Shown in pieces: positions 54,620 through 64,000 of a DNA stretch of 64,000 nucleotides. The notes under the pieces are model-generated. The model saw only the letters and a program-made list of their open reading frames with translations. It did not search any database and was not told the origin of the DNA. Numbering within the stretch: the stretch's first letter is position 1; the number at the start of each line of letters is the position of its first letter. Both the position numbers and the translations under genes were made by a program. The stretch spans positions 1,537,501 through 1,601,500 of the forward strand of contig JAWNZC010000314.1 in NCBI GenBank assembly GCA_035771165.1, given 5' to 3'. The stretch comes from Paragorgia papillata (Eukaryota; Cnidaria; Anthozoa; Scleralcyonacea; Coralliidae).

Positions 54620-57440
54620 TTTCTCCCCTAAGCGACAGGCGACAGAAAATATTATTATTATTCTCTTTAAATCATATGAATGCGAAATATAAAACGCCAA
54701 ATCCAGGCTTTGAAAATTTTATGCAGACCAAATTCAGATCATCGCAGTCATCAAAACAGACAGGAAGTTGCCTGAAGAACAATTTTGTCAGCGGTTGTTT
54801 TTATGAATGAGGTGAGTACTTCATTCCATAATAAATATTAAACCGGAACTATAAATGGCCGGCATAGCTAGTGTGTTTGGTGTTATATATAATACAAGCT
54901 AGTGAATTGGGGTTGCTTATACTCGCTTCGTGCATTGAGTTAAGCGGCTGGTTATGGCGAAGTGTAATTTTTTTGGTTTTCTGTGTAAAAGAGTGTATGT
55001 AGGTGGTGTGAATAAAATAAACTAGTGCAATAGCCAGGTTAAAAAATCCTTGTTAATTGTGATAATATGAAAGTCACAAACGTTTGGTCACGGTGAGAGT
55101 AACTGATAATTTGTCTGCTTATCACAGTTCGCTTGCACGGACTTAAAGTTTTCAACTGGCGGGAAAATTTTCTAAATTAGATTTTTTAGAATATTTTGTC
55201 ACGTGATCTCCAGCCTTTGCTGGGGCGTTCTCACGCCTCTCTCTCCTCATCTTCTCACAAATTAAACGCCCTGGAAACATGGTTGACATAGCTTTTGGTC
55301 CTTCTAGCTTACTAAAGACACCGAAAAATATTTTAAATGTATCGAAAAATTTGTTAACGTGCTCCCGGCAAAATCCAGCCGTTGCCAGCACGTTCTCTCG
55401 TCTCGCCACATCTTAGCTTCTCGTGAACGCCCTGAGGACGAGGTTGGGTCTTTGTGTTATTCTACTGCGGCAAACATGCGTTATTATGCATATAAATTCA
55501 GGGCATGCGTGTGATTGTATATTCGCGGCTGGCCCTCTGATAGCTCATGGTTAGAACGTCTAATCAGTCATAGTCAGAGTTGGAAAAAAGCTGCGGGTAT
55601 GCGGGTATACTTTAGTGAGGAAGGTTTAAAGTGAAAACACGTGAAACAACACATTCGGTAATCTGAGAAAGTTACAATTGATCAAGCAAGGTGTCGAGAA
55701 GAAATGCGATTTGCAGCAAAACATTGGCTAACCAACAATTATGCAGCACTGGCAGTGGTAGCAGTTACATGTGTGAGACATGTACGCTGATGTCTGCTGT
55801 AATGTCTGTATCTTCGCAGCAGTCGAGGGTGGTTGGCAGGCTATCAGTCAGCAGCGGTCAGTTATTAGTACTAGTAGCTATTGTAGTATGCCAAAGCTTA
55901 CCTAGGAAAACCTAGAAAACCAAGGTACTGTAAAAGTCACGCAGTATTTATGAACGTTGCAAAACACAAAATTCTCGCTATATATTTTGAGGAAGGTTAC
56001 CTAAACTTAAAAACCCATCCGGAGGAAGGTTGAATACATTTTCCAACTCTGGTCATAGTTACTGGTTAGAAGGTCCCATGTTCACTGTGTGGGCTCTGAA
56101 ACATTTTCCGCCGGAGTATATTCGGAAATCGGAATTGACGAAGGCCGTCCACCAAATGTCCGTTACAGTTAGACATGATATAAGTCATATCAGGGTCATA
56201 TAAACAGGACACGCGTGTGAGTCTATGATTATGCTAATGTTGCATGATCGTGCATTACAGCCGACACTTATGAATTAAGTGACTCATGTGTACATAACAT
56301 ATGTCAAGAATCCTGTGAACTGTCTGTTTTCTTAATTCATGCGAGCCAAATCATCGTGAGAACAATCAGAGTTCGCATTCATTCACCTTGTGTTGTTGGA
56401 CAGCGTTGGCGTCCAGGGTTGTGTACTTCCGTGTGAACTTGGCCTCTTTAAGTTAAACGACCGTGTGATTTTATCCTTCTGGCGGCTTGCACGCGATGTT
56501 GTCCAGTTGTCGGTGTCGAGTCTTTCTGGAGTTTTCGCACTCAAAATATTCAAGACAAGCGGAGAGAACTGACCTTCAAATTTAGAATAATGCATCATGT
56601 CGTTGTTTCATATTCTCTATCATTTTGTGAGCATAAAATAAAATCCAACTAAAAATAAAGTAAAATAAAGAGACTTTATTTAAAACAAGACGCCTGCGCA
56701 GGCGTTCACTCGGGCTACTGATTTCTGAAAGCTTCGCGTAGCCTGTGCGTACTCTAGCAAGACTACATGGCAATGGCAATGCATAATTGCATAGATTTTC
56801 ACAAATAGAATCTATGGTTTTATATGAACTGCTGCGGTGCAGGAATGGCCGAAGGTTTGCTAATGTAGCCAAATGTAAAGGCCGTTTTTCTTAATCTAAT
56901 ACTTTTAGTTTCCGAATGTAATACGACACGCGATATCTAGACATGCACTGAACAGTTCAATATATTGATATCTTACCGGTATTTGCTCTGTTCGGTGCTT
57001 GTTATTATACTTGCATTTTGTAGTTGTTGGACTATAAAGCAGCAAGGCCAGGACCAACCTGTTTTGAAATAGCTCGTCATATTTTACGTACTAGGTCTAC
57101 CGCGATCGCCGGAGTGTGCAGTTGTAAACATTGTACATGTTTATACTGATCAACTATAAGTCGGTCACTTGCAAAGCTATTCAAACAAGTAAACAACTGA
57201 GAAACAGTGAATTGTCTTGTGAATATTCAAAAACATCGATAAAATAGCAATAAAAGCTTCGTTCAAAAGAGACAACCACTGATCATCCGGAGACAACTCG
57301 GCCAAACCTCGGTTTCGCAATTATTAAACATGACTGTTCTCTGACGTCCTTCACTCCTTCAGTTTAAAGTTTCCAATTATTTTTAATACACCTTGATTCG
57401 CTGACAGTCCGACTACTCTGACATCTTTGTTTGAGACGAA
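54620..57440. other. Intergenic region upstream of ADA, no gene recognised
   Basis: Begins with a GC-rich patch near ADA exon 1 (GCGCCGATGCGGCCGCC at 54524) that may belong to its promoter; no TATA box was assigned. At 55200-55440 two degenerate copies of a CCAGC..TTGC..GCACG/GCGTTCTC block form a weak repeat. At ~55530-55610 TAGCTCATGGTTAGAACG resembles a tRNA A box. Open frames up to 96 codons have no recognisable domain. Confidence 0.5.
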
Positions 57441-57442
57441 AC

Positions 57443-57592
57443 ATGGATAAAATGGCAAGAAAAGCTTCGTTCAAGAGACAACTCGGTGAACTCGCCATGA
57501 AAGTGAAATCTCGGTTTCGCAAAGCCTGTCGGGTCAAGTTTGTCGACACAAAAAATAACAGAGCCGAAATTAAGACTCGGCTACCACAGTAG
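57443..57592 (+). CDS. Small basic open frame, 49 aa, unknown
   Basis: ATG to TAG. Arg/Lys-rich (MDKMARKASFKRQLG, VKSRFRKACRVKF). A degenerate copy of its start (GATAAAATAGCAATAAAAGC, TTCGTTCAAAAGAGAC) lies 200 bp upstream at ~57236, so it is part of a short direct repeat. No intron or promoter evidence; it may be fortuitous. Confidence 0.2.
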   Translation: MDKMARKASFKRQLGELAMKVKSRFRKACRVKFVDTKNNRAEIKTRLPQ

Positions 57593-58659
57593 CCCGAATA
57601 ATGAGGCTAACATATATGCATGACAATATTTAGATACTGTCTGATATAACCCAATGGTCCTCATCAATTGATGGAACTAGTTTGTAGAATTAACTGTTGC
57701 TATGGAAACTGATGGTGTTGATTTAGCGGAGAGAGAAGAACCGGGCACGGGATGCATGAAGCTAAGGGGTTGTTTATACGCCGAAGGGCAAGCCCTCTTG
57801 GTTGGGCTAGCCCTGCAGTAAGAGGGCTCAGATTTACCTCGTGTTTACATGAGCTTTTTTGGTAGCGATAGCCCTAGTAAGAGGGCTCGATTTCACATCG
57901 CGTTGGCTTGTTTACCGACATGTGCAGCTTTCCCACGAAGTCCGAAATTAGCAAGAGCGCCAAAACTTAACAAAATAAACCTATTTCTTTGTATAGCTAG
58001 GTCTTCAATGGGGGGATATAAAGATATGTAATCTTTTGTGTTTTTTATGAAGTTTTATAATCTTCAGAATTCTGTAAAATCTCACTCCAAAATGCAGGAA
58101 ATGGCATATCAGAGACTCTAGATTTCAAAATTTTCCTTTTTTTCCTCTTTTTTTTTGGGGGGGGGAGAGGGGGGGGGGGGAGCGCCAAATCTAATCTGGC
58201 CATCCCAGCCTGAAACTTGCCACCACGCCACTGCCCACTACGCTAAGTCTAGAACCCTAGATGCTCTCCGGTAAGTTTGTAACGCGTATAAAATTTTAGT
58301 CGTCTCGGTTGGATATCAAGACTTTTTATTAATTTTTGAATTCGACTATATATATATATGTGAAATGAAATGATCCTACTTTAATAGAACAAAACGTGAG
58401 ACGAAATTACTGGGTGATCTTTATGCTTGCTCACCGTATATAATTATATAAGAACAAATATTACACAGTGACATTTCATTTAACTAGATATAACTCTTTT
58501 TTTCTGAAACATGCTCAGAAACAGTTATGAAGTGACACATGGCTCCTCTAGCCATTAACTCCAGGGGGTGTGACGTTCTTTAGATTTCGGGGATGTTTTA
58601 TTAGTTTAGATTTGCTTGGGGAGAGTGTTAGAATTATGGTTAATGATTAGGGTTGAGGT

Positions 58660-58980
58660 TACCCTGCGAGTCAGAGCCCCTTTCCGACCTACGCAGACTT
58701 CGGGGGAAAGTGGGCTCTGCCGACAAACTCGCTGTTTCTTTTTGAGCATGCGTGAATGGTTGCCAACTGCCAAGATATTATTTTGTGCCCACGCTCTAAC
58801 GCGTTACTTGCTATTCTCCGGTCGTGCGGGTGCTCATAAACTAGAACTTGTTTGACCAGTTCAAAACCTGACTGACTCGTCCCAAACTTGGGGCGAAGAA
58901 CGAGTTTGTTGGCAGAGCCCACTTTCCCCCGAAGCCTGCGTGGCTGCGTAGGTCGGAAAGGGGCTCTGACTTGCAAGGTA
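58660..58980. mobile_element. Foldback element with ~75-bp ends (GTCAGAGCCCCTTTCCGACC)
   Basis: Left arm GTCAGAGCCCCTTTCCGACC through TTCGGGGGAAAGTGGGCTC; right arm is the inverse with an extra GGCTGCG insertion. Central ~170 bp non-coding. Confidence 0.85.
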
Positions 58981-59034
58981 GGTTAAGGTCAGATGTACAA
59001 TTCATGATTATAATAAATACAAGTACCATTTAGA

Positions 59035-59185
59035 GTACCTATGAAACAAAAATTAAGTTTGTCTTATTTGAAAGAACACTACTTAACATCGTAACAAAGT
59101 AACATCCGTTTGCAGTTTTTCGTTTCCTTGCTTCGTTTTTGAGATATTTTAGTTTGTTTGACATACAAATTAAACATATTATATG
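59035..59185 (+). repeat. Single arm of the GAAACGAAAATTAAG foldback family
   Basis: GTACCTATGAAACAAAAATT through TTTTTCGTTTCCTTGCTTCG and TTTGACATACAAATTAAAC. Its continuation (AAATCAAACATTTTGACGTC) reappears at 59795, after two other repeats, so the copy was split by later insertions. Confidence 0.78.
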
Positions 59186-59446
59186 GCGTTGCTGTTATTA
59201 CAGTCATTTGCAACATACTTTTCACCAAAATGTTTGGAAATTCGTAGTTCCGAAGTTCGCAAGTTAATTCATTGGGAAGTTCGCTGATTTCTTTTTTGAA
59301 CTACGCATTTCATTGGCTGCTAGGAACCAAGCAACCAATCAAATGCGCAGTTTAAAAGAAGCCTGCAATACCATGTAACGAACCTGCAAGCGTCTGTAAG
59401 AACGTCTGAACATTTTGGTGAAAAGTATGTTGCAAATGACTGCAAA

Positions 59447-59778
59447 GGTGAGGTAAAACCGGTAACATATTTCTTCAACTTTCAACGCAACTTTATATTG
59501 CGTTGCAAGTTGAAAAGCGTTGTTGCACGTATTACCACCCACCTTAAACATTGTCACGCAACAATGATTTTGTAGTAAGTTGAAAAAATTTGTTGAAAAA
59601 AGTAGACTCCAGTTCTACTTGATGCAACATGCTATTTCAACTTGCAACAACAAAATCATTGTTGCGCGATAATGTTTGAGGTGCATGGCCGGTGGGTAAT
59701 ACGTGCAACAACCTAACGCTTTTCAACTTGCAACACAACAATGTTGCAGCAATTTGTTGCTCGTATTACTTCACCTTA
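59447..59778. mobile_element. Foldback element rich in CAACTTGCAACA
   Basis: Ends AAGGTGAGGTAAAAC and TATTACTTCACCTT; arms contain TTGCAAGTTGAAAAGCGTTG / AACGCTTTTCAACTTGCAA and CAACAATGATTTTGTAG / CAAAATCATTGTTG. Inserted in the split foldback arm at 59035/59795. Confidence 0.82.
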
Positions 59779-60659
59779 AGCCAAATCAGTAATATACAAA
59801 TCAAACATTTTGACGTCACATGTACATTATGAGTTATTGGAGAAGGTTATTATGTATTTGGTATTGTCAAACAACCTCGTTCCCAGGGCCTTTTTGAAAT
59901 TTGGAGGGCCGGCGAGAAAAGGCCCTGACATCGGCTGGTGGACTCTGCATTTTCATTGGTTGATTGCTTTTCTTTTAACATTTCTTTGGAAACATAATTA
60001 TGCATAGTTTTGTGCCAGTGATGATCAGATAGCTTCAACGGGAACGCCAACGGGAACGATATGACAGCCATTACAATGAACTTCTCCCACGGGACTGCCA
60101 TTACTCAGAATGATTTTGCATGCTAAACTGAATTGCTAATTTATTACACCCAGTATTTCTGGGTGCTGTGACCAGCCGATACGTTTATTACTATGGAGGA
60201 ATATATAAAAAATAGAAAGCGATCCAAAGTTAACACATTTTATGCATTCATGATTCTATTGATAAAGTGTGTAATTTTGTAAAGAGCGAATTATTGCGGA
60301 ATTTCAATTCGATCTAGTGTGCCCAAGCTACGTGATTAATATAGGTCAGGTTGGTGTATAAGCTAGGAGGTAAACACAATTCATATATAGTACTGACTTG
60401 GCCGGGTATAGGGTTTTGTGTGGGATAAGGTGCATGATTTATTGCGTATACGAATGCAGTTCTTCGAGCTATTTTCTAAGTTTCTATATAAGCGAGACTC
60501 GGACCTACAATATTCTAATCGTCGGTGACTGGAGATGCCTTAGTCGAGCATTGATCCACTAGAACTCAGATGATTTGAACATAGGTTGCATGCGCGATGT
60601 ATATGACACTATTATACTGCTATGGACATGCAGCAAGTGATGATATTTAACAAATAGAT

Positions 60660-60795
60660 TCCATTTTAATTTGCCGTTGTCTGTTCAGTTATATATGCAC
60701 AGATGACGTCACAACGCAGTCGAGTGGGTCACTGATGTTCTTACCACGTTGTTACGTCTTCTGTGCATCTATAACTGAACAGACAACAAAAAATA
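60660..60795. repeat. Hairpin repeat TTGTCTGTTCAGTTATATATG
   Basis: Inverted TTGTCTGTTCAGTTATA and TATAACTGAACAGACAA, with TGCACAGATGACGTCAC / TACGTCTTCTGTGCA inside. Confidence 0.8.
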
Positions 60796-61044
60796 GAATA
60801 CAATACAAACACAATTTTAAAAAGGTTTTTTATCGAAACTCTTTCCGGATTTGGGGGCATGAATCCGCTAATAGATCATGGGCAACAACCAATGAAAACA
60901 CGCATAGCAACCAGGGTATTGTATAAATGTTAATGTAGTAATGCATGTTGTTAAGAGAAGATATGTATAATTGTATATGCTATCTGGGACATGAGAATTT
61001 TGTGTAAATATTCTTCAAGCTATTTTACTCAGAAAAATTTCTGA

Positions 61045-61118
61045 ATTCGTAAGTGCGACTCGAACCCATGCACTCGACTGTGCCGAGACAGTCCGACCAT
61101 TGAGCTACTGGAACTCAG
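61045..61118 (-). repeat. tRNA-derived SINE (A and B boxes)
   Basis: The minus strand contains TAGCTCAATGG (A box) and GGGTTCGAGTC (B box), with an anticodon-like stem GACTG/CAGTC between them. Acceptor and T stems do not pair as in a tRNA. The stretch at ~60485-60580 is a more diverged relative, and ~62045 carries a related tail. Confidence 0.6.
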
Positions 61119-61138
61119 CTGATTCAGTTGAACGTAGA

Positions 61139-61213
61139 TTGAGTTATATATATTATATATATATATTATTATAATACATTATATATATATTACATTATAT
61201 ATATATATAATAC

Positions 61214-61278
<65 letters not shown>
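61139..61278 (+). repeat. AT dinucleotide tract preceding the ribozyme array
   Basis: TATATA with short TTATAATACATTATA interruptions, becoming a pure AT run of ~60 bp immediately before the tandem array. A shorter TATA tract (61898-61915) follows the array. Confidence 0.95.
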
Positions 61279-61279
<1 letters not shown>

Positions 61280-61282
<3 letters not shown>

Positions 61283-61337
61283 CAATCTACAGACACGGTG
61301 TTTTGCTGTACAACAGCTCATCAGTGTAGCTTGGAAC
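61280..61337 (-). ncRNA. Hammerhead ribozyme 1, core-mutated
   Basis: Same 58-nt fold as the other two, but + strand T at 61304 makes the conserved GAAA read AAAA (G12 changed). G12 acts as general base in hammerhead catalysis, so this copy should not self-cleave. Confidence 0.8.
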
Positions 61338-61556
61338 AATCTGAATGAATTTCATCAATAACTTATACACATGCGATCGTCGCTGACAACCGCATGTGGG
61401 ACAGCATCGGTGAAGTACATTCAGATAGCGTGAAGTGCGCATGGGCCCAGAGTGCTCAAACTTCCGCAAGGGTAGTGAGCGTTGCATTATCGCTAATAGG
61501 TACCCACGGCAACTTCACAGAGTGCTCAACAACACCGAAGTGAAGGAGCGTACATA

Positions 61557-61614
61557 GTTCAATCTACAGACACGGTGTTTCGCTGTACAACAGCTCATCA
61601 GTGTAGCTTGGAAC
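61557..61614 (-). ncRNA. Hammerhead ribozyme 2, type I, intact core
   Basis: Minus strand: outer pair GTTC/GAAC, stem I CTACA/TGTAG, core CTGATGA, stem II GCTG-TTGTA-CAGC, core GAA, stem III ACA-CCG-TGT, then C. Predicted cut is between + positions 61569 and 61568 (after GTC). All conserved core nucleotides are present. Confidence 0.9.
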
Positions 61615-61833
61615 ATTCTGAATGAATTTCATCAATTACTTATACACATGCGATCGTCGGTGACAACCGCATGTGGGACAGCATTTGTGAAGTACATTCA
61701 GATAGCGTGAAGTGTGCATGGGCCCAGAGTGCTCAAACTTCCGCAAGGGTAGTGAGCGTTGCACTATCGCTAATAGGTATCCACGGCAACTTCACAGAGT
61801 GCTCAACAACACCGAAGTGAAGGAGCGTACATA

Positions 61834-61891
61834 GTTCAATCTACAGACACGGTGTTTCGCTGTACAACAGCTCATCAGTGTAGCTTGGAAC
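61834..61891 (-). ncRNA. Hammerhead ribozyme 3, type I, intact core
   Basis: Identical in sequence to ribozyme 2. Predicted cut between + positions 61846 and 61845. With ribozyme 2 it would release a 277-nt RNA covering 61569-61845. Confidence 0.9.
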
Positions 61892-62663
61892 AATCTGTAT
61901 ATATATATATATATATACACACATGTATATATATACTACTATGTACAAGTATATGCACGGTATATGTTAATGTTGTAACGCATATTGTTAAGAGGAGAAA
62001 CATATGCTAGCTCGATCGGATATGAGAATTGGGTGCTAAAGTTGTTCTTCAAGCTATTTCACTCCGAAAAATTTCCCAGTTCCCTAGAGCATAGATAATT
62101 TCGCTTTGATTATAGGATTACATTTATGACTTGAATTGAAGATTGCCGTTATTCAGTGTATACGTATTTATAAAACAGTGATCGATCAAAATTGTTTCCA
62201 GGTAAACGTAATTGCCATGGCAAAAATATATACAACTGTGAGTTTGACTCTAACTTGAAGTCTGGAACATGCACCAACTCTAATCCTTAACTTAAAGGTA
62301 CGTTAATTCTTCCATTAGAAACTAGAGCTTAAACCGGCCATCAACCATGCATTGTTTGCTTTGCATAAATTTCGTCAAATTTATATCGTATTAATTTGAC
62401 AATTTGTGATTCAAACTATAGGCGAACTCTTTTAAGCGCATGCACTATTTAGCTGTCGGGCATCATAACAAAGTCTAAAGATTCAATCAACTTGGTGATG
62501 CGATCGTGTTATAATGTCAAAAAAGTAGTGAAATAACACAGCCCAGTTTTGGCATGAAGTAAACCGATAATTGATGGTGTAATAAAGGTTGCAAACAGTT
62601 CTAATCAGTTGTTTGCCTTTAGTAAACTGGCAACATATTTCTGAATATTACTTGATTTATATC

Positions 62664-63195
62664 AGACATCGTTGACTTGTTGTATGCTATATCTAGTCGG
62701 TGGCTTAAAAAAATTAGAACGCTGACAGCAAACTGAAATGTGCATATATATATGGCTAATATTTTTGTATATGAAATTCCTTATAGACCCTCCAGCTAGA
62801 TCTAAGTGTTTTCCCCTATTTTTGTAAACCCTCATAAGCAATTCTATTTACTTGAATATTACTTGAAGTATTACTTGATTCATCAGGCATCGTTGTTCTA
62901 TGCTATATCTATATCTATATAGTGTGTTTAAGAAAATTGGAACGCTGACAGCAAACTGAAATGTGGCCAATATTTTTGCATAAGAAATTTCTTTTATAAA
63001 CGTTCCCATGAGTTCTATATAACTGTTTTTATCCCTAGTTTTGTAAACCTTCATAAGCAATTCTAGGACTTCAATGATTACTTGAACATGCATTACTTGA
63101 TTTATCAGACAGCCTTGTTGTATGCTATATATATCTAGTATTTTTAAGAAAATTTGAACGCTCTCAGCCAAACAAAATGAGGCTAATATTTTTGT
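62664..63195 (+). repeat. Degenerate ~220-bp tandem repeat, ~2.4 units
   Basis: Units start near CAGACATCGTTG (62664), CAGGCATCGTTG (62884) and CAGACAGCCTTG (63107) and share TTAAGAAAATTGGAACGCTG, GGCTAATATTTTTGTATA and TTTTGTAAACCTTCATAAGC. Confidence 0.85.
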
Positions 63196-63198
63196 ATA

Positions 63199-63843
63199 CC
63201 GGGTGGCGCAAAAAAAACGTACCCCTGTTTGATTCAGTATAACTTAAAAACTAGAAAAGCTATTACACTATAACAACTTTCTTTGCATTCAATAATGGCT
63301 AACTTAAATTTTGATGTACAACTTTTGCATTTTCATGCAATATTGACAGATATATTAATGTTTAAAATTGAATAAACATTTTTGGAAGTGTAAAAATTTG
63401 CTAAAAACGGCCTATCAAATATTAATACAGCAATAACTTGTGTTAAAGCCGTAATATTGGTACGTACAGTTTGTTAAAACTTGATAACTAATTTATTGTA
63501 GTTAAAGGAAAGAAAGTACATCATAAGTCTTTTACAGATACACATCCTCAACTTGAAGTTCACTTCATTGAAATTCCCAATACTTAATACTTATGATAAA
63601 ATAGTAATGGTTTTCGAATTAGTTTAATACCCCTTTTTTCAAATTTTTCACCCAAATTTTTAAAAGTTCATGCAAATTCAAACGTTTGTATCTCGGTCAA
63701 TATTGCATGAAAATGCAAAATTTGTATATCAAAATTTAAGTTAGCCATTATTGAATGCAAAGAAAGTTGTTATAGTGTAATAGCTTTTCTAGTTTTTACG
63801 TTATACTGAATCACACAGGGGTACTTTTTTTTGCGCCACCCGG
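63199..63843. mobile_element. Tc1/mariner-type element with ~150-bp inverted repeats, TA duplication
   Basis: Ends CCGGGTGGCGCAAAAAAA and complement, flanked by TA on both sides (63197-63198, 63844-63845). The arms match for ~150 bp to TTTTCATGCAATATTGAC. The ~340-bp centre has no transposase; non-autonomous. Confidence 0.9.
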
Positions 63844-63932
63844 TATATAATATGAAATAGTTCTTATAGGGTAATTATGTCGGTAGCTATATAAGTCGAC
63901 GATATTTCTTCATATAAAAGCGTTTTCTACGT

Positions 63933-64000
63933 AATAGATAAATCCCGAGAACGAAGGATGTATGCTATATAAAGACCCGAGGGCTTTATATCGCATACAT
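63933..64000. repeat. Hairpin repeat AGATAAATCCCGAGAACG, copy 2 (cut by window end)
   Basis: TAATAGATAAATCCCGAG through GCTATATAAAGACCCGAGGG to GCTTTATATCGCATACAT, same as 46285-46400 but with a shorter apex. It continues past the window. Confidence 0.85.

Larger units (their letters stand above)
61279..61897 (-). mobile_element. Retrozyme-like tandem array, 277-bp unit x 2.23, with hammerhead ribozymes
   Basis: Direct repeats with exact 277-bp period (AGTTCAATCTACAGACAC at 61279, 61556 and 61833), ending at ~61897. On the minus strand each unit junction contains a type I hammerhead motif. Units differ by only a few substitutions. Non-coding. Short tandem arrays with type I hammerheads and AT-rich flanks fit metazoan retrozymes, whose RNA is cut to monomers and circularised by host ligase (known of the class, inferred here). 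Confidence 0.88.

Noticed and set aside
58160..58185. G-run as a regulatory quadruplex
   Set aside because: Simple homopolymer-type tract far from any gene; nothing supports a function.
61045..61118. Functional tRNA gene
   Set aside because: A and B boxes are present but acceptor and T stems do not pair; a diverged copy at 60485 fits a SINE.

Overview
The window is eukaryotic, A+T-rich and crowded with repeats. It contains two intron-rich animal genes, both reconstructed here exon by exon, in a landscape of transposon debris. Dense palindromic hairpin repeats, Penelope-like elements, a tandem hammerhead-ribozyme (retrozyme-type) array and vertebrate-like exon structure in ADA suggest an early-branching metazoan. 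An anthozoan cnidarian (coral or sea anemone) is the best guess, but this is inference because no species-specific marker was seen.

Layout. Bases 1-3796: intergenic repeats (foldback, a ~0.9 kb tandem duplication, a tetranucleotide satellite, the 3' end of a LINE). Bases 3797-21343 (+): a 13-exon DCDC2-type doublecortin gene whose introns hold a MULE-like element with a 9-bp target duplication, several MITEs, long hexamer arrays and a near-perfect 475-bp hairpin. Bases 21344-30128: intergenic, with a 1.5 kb minisatellite split by a Penelope-like relic, a 2.76 kb DNA transposon with 44-bp inverted ends and 3-bp TAA duplications carrying a decayed NCD1-like gene, and an array of GACAAAAACCCC units. 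Bases 30129-54613 (-): a complete 10-exon adenosine deaminase (ADA) gene. Its ~24.5 kb is about 96% intron and contains two inverted Penelope-like copies, a ~1.5 kb palindrome, a 3.45 kb inverted-repeat pair and many MITEs. Bases 54614-64000: intergenic, with foldbacks, a tRNA-like SINE, a 277-bp tandem array with three hammerhead ribozymes on the minus strand, and a Tc1/mariner-type element with ~150-bp inverted repeats.

The two host genes converge (DCDC2 + strand, ADA - strand), separated by ~8.8 kb of repeats. Nothing indicates they work together: one encodes a microtubule/cilium-associated protein and the other a purine-salvage enzyme. The most notable non-coding system is the self-cleaving RNA array at 61279-61897, of the class called metazoan retrozymes. 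Related minimal hammerhead cores occur in the terminal repeats of the Penelope-like elements.
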